Assembly (NCBI GenBank): GCA_026996935.1
Contig: JALWJW010000355.1
Span: 1 to 8,584, forward strand
Source: Hyphomicrobiales bacterium
GTDB lineage: Bacteria > Pseudomonadota > Alphaproteobacteria > Rhizobiales > Aestuariivirgaceae
Reading direction: 5' to 3'
Length of the DNA: 8,584 bases
Of this stretch, positions 1 through 6,643 are shown in pieces. The stretch's first letter is position 1. Every line of letters starts with the position of its first letter. The position numbers and the translations under genes were made by a program. The notes under the pieces are model-generated. The model was not told the DNA's origin, did not search any database, and saw only the letters and a list, made by a program, of their open reading frames with translations.

Positions 1-1
1 T

Positions 2-754
2 TACGACAAAGGCGCACAGAACAAAATTCAGTCTCTTGATCGCGCCTTGAATGTTCTTGATTGCCTTACAGAGCAACCTGGAATGACGCTTTCCGAAATA
101 GCTGAAAAGCTTGATCAGGCTCCTGCCACCATCTACCGGGTTCTATCAACCTATGAAAGTCGTCATATTGTTGAAATGGACCCAAACAGCCAGGAATGGT
201 TTATTGGGCCGGAAAGTTTTCGCTTTGGCTCGGCATTTTTACGTCGCTCTGGCGTTATCGAACGGGCGCGCCCTTATATGCGAGATTTAATGGAAGAAAC
301 CGGTGAAACGGCAAACCTGGGGGCGCAAGTTCAAGATGATGTCATGTTTCTTAGCCAAATTGAAACACATGCAAATATCCGTGCATTTTTTCCCCCGGGA
401 ACAAAATCCCCCCTGCACGCTTCCGGGATTGGAAAAACTTTATTAGCTCACGCTGAACCAGCCAAAATTGAACATTACCTCAAACGACAAAATCTGGAAT
501 CCTTCACCAAAAACACTCTTTCTGATCCTGTTAAGCTGGAAAATGAGTTGGTAAAAATAAAAGAGTTGGGTTTTGCCTTTGACAACGAAGAAAAAAGCAT
601 TGGTATGCGATGCGTTGCGGCGCCAATCTTTAATATGTATGGCGAAGTTATTGCCGGCATTTCCATTTCCGGTCCCTCAATCCGTTTACCCCTGGAAGAC
701 ATTGACCAAATCAGCAAAGTCGTTATGGAAAAGGCGACACTATTGTCTGGATAG
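2..754 (+). CDS. IclR-family transcriptional regulator (5' end outside window)
   Basis: DNA-binding regulator of the IclR family. The 250 visible residues show a winged helix-turn-helix (about residues 9-70, opening QSLDRALNVLD, with recognition-helix region PATIYRVLSTY) and then the IclR effector-binding domain (about 75-245), with the typical SPLHASGIGKTLLA at 136-149 and GMRCVAAPIF at 201-210. The open frame runs to the left edge of the window. A TTG codon at 47 could be called as a start, but it falls inside the conserved first helix, so the true start is upstream and the gene is partial here. The stretch from FLRRSGVIERARP to IRAFFPPGT recalls the BhcR type (regulator of the beta-hydroxyaspartate/glyoxylate cycle), but that is from memory and the ligand is unproven. 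It converges on boxA with 82 nt between the stops, so it is not part of the box operon. Nothing here shows whether it controls box genes. Confidence 0.93.
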   Translation, partial: YDKGAQNKIQSLDRALNVLDCLTEQPGMTLSEIAEKLDQAPATIYRVLSTYESRHIVEMDPNSQEWFIGPESFRFGSAFLRRSGVIERARPYMRDLMEETGETANLGAQVQDDVMFLSQIETHANIRAFFPPGTKSPLHASGIGKTLLAHAEPAKIEHYLKRQNLESFTKNTLSDPVKLENELVKIKELGFAFDNEEKSIGMRCVAAPIFNMYGEVIAGISISGPSIRLPLEDIDQISKVVMEKATLLSG

Positions 755-757
755 TTC

Positions 758-780
758 AGGAAATTTGAGATTTCTTTTTA
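758..780 (+). terminator. weak candidate intrinsic terminator after the IclR gene
   Basis: Starting 4 nt after the IclR stop codon, GAAAT (760-764) and ATTTC (770-774) form a short stem with a 5-nt loop. It can be extended by one G-T and one A-T pair and is followed by a run of T (775-779). The stem is almost all A-T, so its stability is poor. The run of T and the position are right for ending the plus-strand transcript. No comparable T-tailed hairpin is visible for boxA, which ends from the other side of the same gap. Confidence 0.3.
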
Positions 781-836
781 TGGGATTTCATGTTGAGTTG
801 AATCCAAGCGAACGCGACACACTTACGTTGGAGGCT

Positions 837-2030
837 CTAATAGGTTTCAATATGAAAGCGACCGTCTTGTCTCATTTCATCGCGCAAAATAGCCCAATCA
901 ATGCCTATTTCACGGGCGACATCTGATAGAGCTTCATCGACACCGTTTTCCATTTCTTTCAAGCCGCAAATAAAGATATGTGTATTTGGTTGTTGAAGCA
1001 GTTTTGAGATTGAGGCCTTTTGTGTTCGAATTTTATCTTGAACATATTCTTTGGTTTGCCCGTCCAAACGACTAAAGGCAAACTCGGTTTTCAAAAAGTC
1101 TTTGGGCATTTTGTTTAGCGGGCCAAAATAGGGCAAATCTTGCGGGCGGCGGGCACCAAAATAGAGTGAAAGACTGTTTTTAACATTAGGCATTTCACGC
1201 TGGCGCCGCATGGTAAACCCGCGAAACGGGGCAGAGCCTGTGCCTGTGCAAATCATCATGACATGGGCAGCGGGATCATTGGGCAATAAGAAGGTGGACC
1301 CAAATGGCCCTGTGATTTTAACTTCATCGTCTTTTTCCAGATCGCATAAATAGTTAGAACACACACCATCGGGTTCTCTTTTAACGGTCAGCGATAGGTT
1401 ATTGTAATTGGGTCGTTCCCCATCGCGCGGGCTTGAAACTGAATATAGCCGGGGCAGGAATGGCTTGCCATTTTCATCAAGGCCGGGCGGAATGATACCA
1501 ATGCTTTGACCTTCCAAAACAGGGAAATGTGTTTGACCAAGGTCGAGAATAATATGGCGGACATCACCATTGCTGTCTTTATCGGTGAGGCGAAAATTGC
1601 CTTGAACAATTGCTGTTAGCGGATTGCCCAGATTAAACAGATTGATTGACGGCTTTGAAGCAGATTGAGGCGCAATGGCCTTACCGCCTGCCCCTTCATG
1701 GGCTTTATCAAGCAAGGCTTGAATACTGTCATCAATCGCATCTAGGCCAACAGCGGCCTCATCATCATTTGAAAAGTCTTGCTGCTGGGGGAGTTCTAAC
1801 CAAATTAATTGATCTTCAACCGGGTAATAGTTTTCAACCACCCGCCATTCGTCAATGGAACCGGTGGGACATACGGGAATACAGGCCATGCAGAACTCGC
1901 ACTTGGTGCCATCAACAACAACATTGTCATCATTGTGAGAGATGGCCTGAACCGTACAGGCCGCCTCGCATGAATAACACCGAATACAAATTTCGGGATC
2001 AATTAAATGCTGCTTTAATGGTGCTGACAT
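837..2030 (-). CDS. boxA: BoxA, NADPH-dependent reductase of benzoyl-CoA 2,3-epoxidase
   Basis: Cytoplasmic reductase that passes electrons from NADPH to the diiron epoxidase BoxB. Domains in order: an N-terminal ferredoxin module with two [4Fe-4S] motifs (C15, C18, C21, C25 and C44, C47, C50, C54 followed by P); a hydrophilic, poorly conserved linker (about 65-130); and a ferredoxin-NADP reductase module. The latter has the flavin motif RLYSVSS (194-200), the nucleotide-binding GTGSAPFRGF (263-272) and the C-terminal FICGLKEME (353-361). The length of 397 residues fits the BoxA family. The ATG at 2030 is preceded by AAGG at a suitable distance, and the first cluster motif begins at residue 15, so the start is well placed. 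It is the last gene of boxCBA, 49 nt after boxB. The fusion of bacterial ferredoxin and FNR modules, next to BoxB, separates it from other FNR-type reductases. Confidence 0.96.
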   Translation of the reverse strand: MSAPLKQHLIDPEICIRCYSCEAACTVQAISHNDDNVVVDGTKCEFCMACIPVCPTGSIDEWRVVENYYPVEDQLIWLELPQQQDFSNDDEAAVGLDAIDDSIQALLDKAHEGAGGKAIAPQSASKPSINLFNLGNPLTAIVQGNFRLTDKDSNGDVRHIILDLGQTHFPVLEGQSIGIIPPGLDENGKPFLPRLYSVSSPRDGERPNYNNLSLTVKREPDGVCSNYLCDLEKDDEVKITGPFGSTFLLPNDPAAHVMMICTGTGSAPFRGFTMRRQREMPNVKNSLSLYFGARRPQDLPYFGPLNKMPKDFLKTEFAFSRLDGQTKEYVQDKIRTQKASISKLLQQPNTHIFICGLKEMENGVDEALSDVAREIGIDWAILRDEMRQDGRFHIETY

Positions 2031-2049
2031 TTTTTGCCTTGGACTTGCT

Positions 2050-2064
2050 CAATATCGGATATTG
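2050..2064 (-). promoter_or_regulatory. perfect inverted repeat between boxB and boxA
   Basis: CAATATC and GATATTG are perfect 7-bp inverted arms around a single central G, lying in the 49-nt gap between the boxB stop (2080) and the boxA start (2030). As RNA it would fold as a short hairpin with a 3-nt loop; as DNA it could be a protein site. A second, looser pair, ATTGCA (2068-2073) and TGCAAT (2090-2095), spans the boxB stop codon. No run of T follows either on the minus strand, so neither looks like a terminator. An intercistronic processing or stability element is the simplest reading. Confidence 0.45.
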
Positions 2065-2079
2065 CAAATTGCACCAAAA

Positions 2080-3531
2080 TCATGCGTCATGCAATTTCAC
2101 ATACTCAAAATCACCAGCCATGTTGTTGATACCAACCCGTGGCGGAGCAATCCAACTGGCATATTGTCCAGCCTCGGTAACTGGCACCATAAGGGACTGA
2201 ATAAAATCTCCATCAGCATTGCTGGGCAACCAGTCATTGATACTGGCATCGTATTGAGCCTGATCGATGATTTGCCCTTGCGGGTTAAACAGGTGATCAG
2301 CAAACACGCCAATTTTTCTATTGAAGGCTTCGTGTGGGAGTTTCAATTCAAATTTGATACCGAGTTTCTCGATAATTTTATTCCAGCGGCCAACACCACC
2401 GCGTGCATCTTTTACATAATCATCACGCAAGCGCATATTTACCGCAGTAAGAGCGGGCACTTCACGACGTACCACGGCACCATCTACAATATCGCACACC
2501 CCGTATGTGGCATCATTTAATTTATGATCGTCTTCAAGGCGATTCTCCATGAAGCGGCCTTTGATGCCCGCATTAAAGGCATTGGCGGCATTGGTTGAAA
2601 CTTCACGGCCAAACAAGTCTAAAGACAATGTGTAGTGCAAATTCATTTTCTTTTGGATGGTTGGCAAGTCAATCACGCCCAGCGCACGAATTTTTTCAAT
2701 ATCATACGGGTCTTCAATGCCTGCTTTTATCATCGCTTCGCAGGTGCGTTGAATGGTACGGCCAACGCCTGTTTCACCAACAAACATATGATGGGCTTCT
2801 TCTGTTAACATAAAACGACAAGAGCGCGACAATGGATCAAAGCCAGATTGGGCCAGGCTTTCCAGTTGCATTTTTCCATCACGGTCGGTGAAATAGGTGA
2901 ACATGAAGAATGACAACCAATCAGGGGTTTCCTCATTAAAAGCGCCAAGCATACGCGGGGCATCTTCTGAGCCTGATGAGCGGAGTAATAAGTCATTGGC
3001 TTCTTGCCGGCCATCTGCACCGAAATATTTTTGCAACAGATAAACCATCGCCCATAAATGGCGGCCTTCTTCCACATTAACCTGAAAAAGATTGCGCAGG
3101 TCATAAAGCGATGGGGCAGTTTTACCCAAGAAACGCTGCTGCTCAACCGAAGCAGGCTCGGTATCGCCCTGAATAACAATCAAGCGGCGCAGCATTGAGC
3201 GGTATTCGCCGGGCACTTCCTGCCAAACAGGTTCACCAGCATGTTCACCGCACGGAATTTTACGATCTTCAACTTGCGGGGCCAGCAAAATGCCCCAGCG
3301 ATATTCAGGCATTTTAACATAATCAAACTTTGCCCACCCCTTTGGATCCACGCTGACAGCGGTGCGTAAATAGATCAGGCTTTGTTGAAACTGTTGCGGG
3401 ATCAGGTCGTTCCACCAGTTGATGTAACCGGGGTGCCATTTTTCCAGGCCTTTCAGCACTCTTTTATCAGAAGCAAGACCTACATTGTTTGGAATTAAAG
3501 TATCATAACTCACATTCATAATATCAGACAC
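2080..3531 (-). CDS. boxB: BoxB, diiron benzoyl-CoA 2,3-epoxidase
   Basis: Oxygenase component of the aerobic benzoyl-CoA pathway. With O2 and electrons from BoxA it converts benzoyl-CoA to 2,3-epoxy-2,3-dihydrobenzoyl-CoA in the cytoplasm. The protein matches BoxB along its whole length, including YLRTAVSVDPKGWA, PGEYRS, QGDTEPASVEQQR, LYDLRNLFQVNVEEGRHLW and MLTEEAHHMFVGE. Numbered from the chosen start, E125, E155, H158, D216, E245 and H248 fall where the Azoarcus evansii diiron ligands are (E120, E150, H153, D211, E240, H243, recalled from the published structure), with a constant offset of five, so the iron site is intact. The start is taken as GTG at 3531, giving 483 residues: it has GAGGG 7 nt upstream. 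An in-frame GTG at 3570 would overlap boxC, and an ATG at 3519 has no ribosome site. It is the second gene of the operon, 31 nt after boxC. Confidence 0.98.
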   Translation of the reverse strand: MSDIMNVSYDTLIPNNVGLASDKRVLKGLEKWHPGYINWWNDLIPQQFQQSLIYLRTAVSVDPKGWAKFDYVKMPEYRWGILLAPQVEDRKIPCGEHAGEPVWQEVPGEYRSMLRRLIVIQGDTEPASVEQQRFLGKTAPSLYDLRNLFQVNVEEGRHLWAMVYLLQKYFGADGRQEANDLLLRSSGSEDAPRMLGAFNEETPDWLSFFMFTYFTDRDGKMQLESLAQSGFDPLSRSCRFMLTEEAHHMFVGETGVGRTIQRTCEAMIKAGIEDPYDIEKIRALGVIDLPTIQKKMNLHYTLSLDLFGREVSTNAANAFNAGIKGRFMENRLEDDHKLNDATYGVCDIVDGAVVRREVPALTAVNMRLRDDYVKDARGGVGRWNKIIEKLGIKFELKLPHEAFNRKIGVFADHLFNPQGQIIDQAQYDASINDWLPSNADGDFIQSLMVPVTEAGQYASWIAPPRVGINNMAGDFEYVKLHDA

Positions 3532-3538
3532 GGTCGTT

Positions 3539-3543
3539 CCCTC
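3539..3543 (-). promoter_or_regulatory. ribosome binding site that sets the boxB start
   Basis: GAGGG on the minus strand, 7 nt before a GTG codon at 3531. It lies in the 31-nt gap after the boxC stop. This spacing favours GTG over the ATG at 3519, which would be 19 nt from the same site. Confidence 0.75.
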
Positions 3544-3562
3544 ATTCTTGAAAATATTAAAA

Positions 3563-5239
3563 TCACACACGCTTCATATCGTAATCGCCGCGCTTTCCTG
3601 TTCCGTAGCGCTGCAATGCGCCATTTTCGCCAACCGCATTGGGGCGCTGGAAAATCCAGTTTTGCCAAGCGGTCAATCTGCCAAAAATCCGTGTTTCCAT
3701 GGTTTCTGGCCCTGCAAAGCGCAAGTTTGCCTCCATGCCCGTTAAAGCATCGGGTGAGAAACTGGCGCGCTCTTCAAAGAAAATTCTGATTTCATCTTCC
3801 CAGTCAAATTCATCAAAGGCAAAGGTAATTAAACCCAGTGCCACAGCCTCGTCAGAAAGCAGCGTCTCACCTATTTTTTCATGTAATGTTTCTATTGCTT
3901 CAGGTGTACCTAAAAAACGGGTTTGCAATCGGGTCAGATCGTTCGACATTGGAAAGGTGCCAAAGTTTGACGACGATAGAGCAATGGAAGCGATGGGGCG
4001 GTTATCGCCTTCAAACTCATCTTCCATCATATAAGAGCGATCAACGCTAAAGAGCAATTCAGCAAAAATCCCCGTAAAGCACGACCCATGCTCAACCAAA
4101 GCCACCAATGAACGCGAGGTCATATCGATGCGCTTAAGCACGCGTTTCCAATACTGCAAGACCTCATTAGCCAGCCAATGGTCTTTGTTGGCCAATAACA
4201 AAGCCTCATGAGCTTTTAGTATTTCTGGATCACCAAGGGTTTTGAACACCAAAACACCAACTTCAGTTTCATTGAAACGCAAGTGCAAGATCGCATCATC
4301 CAGCTCGCGCGCGGCTCGTAATAAATACGCATCTGCGCCTAAAGCCTGAAATTCATCCATTGTGGCGGGAGGCTGTTGCTCTGGCCCAGCGATTGTGATG
4401 GTTGCCACAGCTTTCGCACGGTTGATATTCACCTCTAGCGTTGAATAAGTCAGCGACCCATCATCTTGGATTTTGCGCTGTAAAGGTGTCAGCTTGATGC
4501 CCTTAACAGGCGGTGACTTTGTTTTGGCCGGGTGATTGATATTCCCCGCAATCTCTTTTGCCCGCTGCTTAACAGTGTCTTCAAATTTTGAATTTGGCAC
4601 AATCTCATCAACCAAGTTCCAATCATAAGCGCGCTTGCCACGCACGCCTTCTTCCAAAGAGCAAAACACATCGGCCAGATCACGGCGCACTTTTCGTTTA
4701 TCTGTTACCCGTGTCAGACCACCTGTTCCCGGCAATACAGCCAGCAATGGCACTTCAGGCAGGCCAACAGATGATGAGCCATCATCGGTGAGGATGATAT
4801 GATTACATGCAAGAGCCAATTCATAGCCGCCGCCCGCACAGGCCCCTTTAACGGCGCAAATATAATTTTGCCCAGAGTCGGTCAAGGCATTTTCAAAGGT
4901 GTTGCGTGTCTCGTTGGTGAATTTACAAAAATTGACTTTGTGGGCATGAGCGGCCCCGCCCAACATACGAATATTTGCCCCTGCACAAAAAACACCATCT
5001 TTACCAGAACGCATTATCACCGTTTTAACCTCAGGGCGCTCAAACCGCATGCGCTGCACCACATCGGCCAGTTCGATATCGACACCAAGGTCATAAGAAT
5101 TGAGTTTGAGTTGATAGCCATCAAACAGGCCTGCATCTTCATCAACATCCATATAAAGCGTTGCGATGTCACCAGCATATTCTACGCGCCAGTGCTTATA
5201 TTTCGACGGCCCCGTCTGAAAATCAATAATTTTCGTCAT
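3563..5239 (-). CDS. boxC: BoxC, 2,3-epoxybenzoyl-CoA dihydrolase
   Basis: Ring-opening enzyme of the box pathway: it adds two waters to 2,3-epoxybenzoyl-CoA and yields 3,4-dehydroadipyl-CoA semialdehyde and formate. The 558 residues contain two crotonase-like domains, as expected for BoxC. The catalytic N-terminal one has FCAGANIRML (84-93) and the oxyanion-hole segment GACAGGGYELALAC (132-145). The degenerate C-terminal one is recognisable at GSCFTGIFAELLFSVDR (385-401). C105, E140 and E162 align with C111, E146 and E168, which I recall as the catalytic residues of the Burkholderia enzyme, at a constant offset of six. The ATG at 5239 has AGGAG 10 nt upstream. It is the first gene of boxCBA and is separated from upstream boxR by a terminator, so the operon should have its own promoter in 5240-5448. 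The tail KRGDYDMKRV is intact, with no frameshift. Confidence 0.98.
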   Translation of the reverse strand: MTKIIDFQTGPSKYKHWRVEYAGDIATLYMDVDEDAGLFDGYQLKLNSYDLGVDIELADVVQRMRFERPEVKTVIMRSGKDGVFCAGANIRMLGGAAHAHKVNFCKFTNETRNTFENALTDSGQNYICAVKGACAGGGYELALACNHIILTDDGSSSVGLPEVPLLAVLPGTGGLTRVTDKRKVRRDLADVFCSLEEGVRGKRAYDWNLVDEIVPNSKFEDTVKQRAKEIAGNINHPAKTKSPPVKGIKLTPLQRKIQDDGSLTYSTLEVNINRAKAVATITIAGPEQQPPATMDEFQALGADAYLLRAARELDDAILHLRFNETEVGVLVFKTLGDPEILKAHEALLLANKDHWLANEVLQYWKRVLKRIDMTSRSLVALVEHGSCFTGIFAELLFSVDRSYMMEDEFEGDNRPIASIALSSSNFGTFPMSNDLTRLQTRFLGTPEAIETLHEKIGETLLSDEAVALGLITFAFDEFDWEDEIRIFFEERASFSPDALTGMEANLRFAGPETMETRIFGRLTAWQNWIFQRPNAVGENGALQRYGTGKRGDYDMKRV

Positions 5240-5268
5240 ATCAACGCATCTCCTCTCAATAGCTTAAC

Positions 5269-5286
5269 TTTGAATTATACTTCAAA
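5269..5286 (-). promoter_or_regulatory. inverted repeat centred on a TATAAT hexamer before boxC (candidate operator)
   Basis: The plus-strand bases read TTTGAA TTATAC TTCAAA: perfect 6-bp inverted arms (5269-5274 and 5281-5286) with a 6-bp spacer. On the minus strand the centre gives TATAAT (5274-5279), 34 nt before the boxC start codon, a sensible distance for a -10 element with a short leader. No good -35 hexamer is visible at 16-18 bp, so the promoter would need activation or be weak. An operator here would block RNA polymerase directly, which fits repression by BoxR, but the binding protein is inferred. Confidence 0.45.
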
Positions 5287-5303
5287 TTTTAAACTACAAA
5301 GAA

Positions 5304-5388
5304 CCTGCTTAAATTTCCTCAAGATAATAATTAGCTTATATACTAATTACTTAAGTGTATATAGAAAAATCAATGCCTGTTAAAATTT
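5304..5388 (-). repeat. imperfect 13-bp direct repeats in the boxC promoter region
   Basis: CCTGCTTAAATTT (5304-5316) and CCTGTTAAAATTT (5376-5388), on the plus strand, agree at 11 of 13 positions and begin 72 bp apart. They flank the TAATTAG inverted repeat. They may be paired binding sites, but the AT-rich background makes chance similarity a real possibility. Confidence 0.3.
5328..5349. promoter_or_regulatory. TAATTAG/CTAATTA inverted repeat upstream of boxC
   Basis: Perfect 7-bp arms (5328-5334 and 5343-5349) with an 8-bp spacer, giving a 22-bp dyad 89-110 bp upstream of the boxC start codon. The centre-to-centre distance of the arms is 15 bp, not a whole number of turns. It is a possible site for BoxR or another dimeric regulator. 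The surrounding DNA is very AT-rich, so it is only a candidate. Confidence 0.35.
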
Positions 5389-5391
5389 AGA

Positions 5392-5397
5392 ATTATA
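5392..5397 (-). promoter_or_regulatory. second candidate -10 element for boxCBA
   Basis: An exact TATAAT on the minus strand. The nearest -35-like hexamer is TTGCTA at a 19-bp spacing, which is poor. Use of this site would give a leader of about 145 nt containing both inverted repeats and one of the 13-bp repeats. It lies downstream of the boxR terminator, so it could serve the operon. It competes with the TATAAT at 5274-5279; the sequence alone does not decide. Confidence 0.3.
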
Positions 5398-5442
5398 ACG
5401 CATTTTGGTGAGAGTTTAGCAAACAACTGACGGTAAAAAACA

Positions 5443-5474
5443 ATAAAAAAGGCGCACTCAAAAGAATGCGCCTT
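5443..5474 (-). terminator. intrinsic terminator of boxR
   Basis: AAGGCGCA (5449-5456) and TGCGCCTT (5467-5474) form an 8-bp stem. Read on the minus strand it is followed at once by a run of T, with a second T run a few bases on. The inner bases can add a TC/GA pair below an AAAA loop after one mismatch. It starts about 65 nt after the boxR stop and lies before the boxC promoter region, so boxR and boxCBA should be separate transcripts. On the plus strand the hairpin is not followed by a run of T, so it looks one-directional. Confidence 0.88.
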
Positions 5475-5539
5475 AGGATCATATTTAAGAGTGCCGCGTT
5501 TGTTAAGAAATAACCGGCAGGTTTGGAAATATAATAATA

Positions 5540-6469
5540 TTACTTATCGCCCTCTAAAAAGCCATTTGCCTTTATGGCATCAACAACCTGTTTCAGGCTT
5601 TCATCTACAGTGGTTTTTGTGGTGTTCACAACCACATCGGCGCGATCATATAAGCGTTCACGACTGCGTAATATCTCTTGCAGATCTTTCATTGCATCGG
5701 GGTTTCCTGCCATTGGCCGCTCATCACCTTGCCCGATCACCCGAGACATATGCTCTTGCGGGTCTGCCTTTAGCCAGATGGTGTGGAAATGACTGAGCAG
5801 GTATTCATAGGTATCGCGATCAGAAACGATACCACCTGCAACAGCCAAAACCATTGTATCATTCGAGGATACTGTTTGTTCAAGCGCCTGGCGCTCTAAC
5901 TGGCGATAGCCCTCGTCACCATACATGGCGAAAACTTCGCGCACAGGCATGCCACCAACTTTTTCAATTTCGTCATTGAGCTCGACAAACGGCACCTGCA
6001 ATTTATCAGAAGCCAAATTACCCAATGTTGATTTGCCAGCACCGCGCAAGCCAAGTAAAGCAACGCGTTTGGCTTTTGTGACATTCAACATTGCAGATTC
6101 AAGCATCGCAATAACCCGCTCGCGCTGTTCAGCCGATGCACTGTTCAACAAGCTTCGCGCCTTTGCCAGATCTGTATTCCAGGGATCTTGCTCGGCAACC
6201 AGTAATTCCATCTTGGTATCAAGCGCGTGAGCAATACGAAGCAAAAGGCCAATTGAAATATTACCAGCCCCGCTTTCCAACTGGGCTAAATATCTTTGAG
6301 AAACCTTAGACTTTTCAGAAAGAATACGCCGTGATATTTTTTTTCTGGCGCGAGCTGCCTTTACCCGGTCGCCAACAACTTTTAACAGTCGGGAAAAACT
6401 CTCATCATTTCCCTTACCCTTTTTGTCTGTCGTACTGGATAGCCCGTCTTGTGACATTTTTTTACTCAT
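5540..6469 (-). CDS. boxR: BoxR, XRE regulator with shikimate-kinase-like sensor domain
   Basis: Regulator of the box genes. In Azoarcus the related BoxR and BzdR repress their operons and respond to benzoyl-CoA; the same role is inferred here. After a hydrophilic N-terminal tail, residues 32-90 form a Cro/C1-type helix-turn-helix (ILSEKSKVSQRYLAQLESGAGNIS region). A linker (about 91-133) leads to a shikimate-kinase-like domain (134-305) with an intact P-loop GLRGAGKST (140-148), the substrate-region GYRQLE (187-192), AGGI (211-214) in place of the usual three-glycine motif, RPMAGN (251-256) and a conserved RSRERLYDRAD helix (268-278). The acidic pair near the nucleotide site reads ELND (163-166). 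The 309 residues match this fusion family. ATG at 6469 is used; ATG at 6457 is also possible. It lies upstream of boxC on the same strand and is divergent from the metallo-hydrolase gene. Confidence 0.93.
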   Translation of the reverse strand: MSKKMSQDGLSSTTDKKGKGNDESFSRLLKVVGDRVKAARARKKISRRILSEKSKVSQRYLAQLESGAGNISIGLLLRIAHALDTKMELLVAEQDPWNTDLAKARSLLNSASAEQRERVIAMLESAMLNVTKAKRVALLGLRGAGKSTLGNLASDKLQVPFVELNDEIEKVGGMPVREVFAMYGDEGYRQLERQALEQTVSSNDTMVLAVAGGIVSDRDTYEYLLSHFHTIWLKADPQEHMSRVIGQGDERPMAGNPDAMKDLQEILRSRERLYDRADVVVNTTKTTVDESLKQVVDAIKANGFLEGDK

Positions 6470-6643
6470 CCAATTTTACCTTACCTTTTCAATGGCAATT
6501 TCCTTGCAGGTTACAACGAAATTACCTCCTAGATTTAGCTGCCAACAAACAGCCATGTATTTCAGTTCAAGACTCAATAAGAAAGCGAGTCAAAACTATA
6601 TTTTTTGATGCTACTACCAATAACTGGGTATGTCTTGGGTTTT

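Noticed and set aside
47..49. TTG as start of the IclR gene
   Set aside because: The frame is open to the left edge and the residues before it (QSLDRA) belong to the conserved first helix of the domain.
783..832. GGATT/AATCC and TCCAA/TTGGA inverted repeats between the IclR gene and boxA
   Set aside because: Stems are short or bulged and no run of T follows on the boxA strand, so a terminator cannot be supported.
1646..2200. 184-codon plus-strand open frame opposite boxA and the end of boxB
   Set aside because: It is antisense to two well-conserved genes, has a low-complexity His/Gln-rich translation with no recognisable domain, and crosses a gene boundary.
3568..3570. GTG at 3570 as start of boxB
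   Set aside because: It overlaps the end of boxC and adds residues not seen in BoxB; GTG at 3531 has a good ribosome site.
4799..5383. 194-codon plus-strand open frame opposite boxC and its promoter region
   Set aside because: It mirrors the BoxC reading frame on the other strand, shows no family features, and ends in AT-rich noncoding DNA.
5555..5578. GCCAT/ATGGC stem followed by a run of T inside the last codons of boxR
   Set aside because: The 5-bp stem is weak and lies within coding sequence ahead of the stop. The much stronger hairpin at 5449-5474 is the likely terminator.
6571..6591. GACTC-N11-GAGTC inverted repeat in the boxR leader
   Set aside because: Only 5-bp arms with no extension; pairs like this are expected by chance in a region this size.
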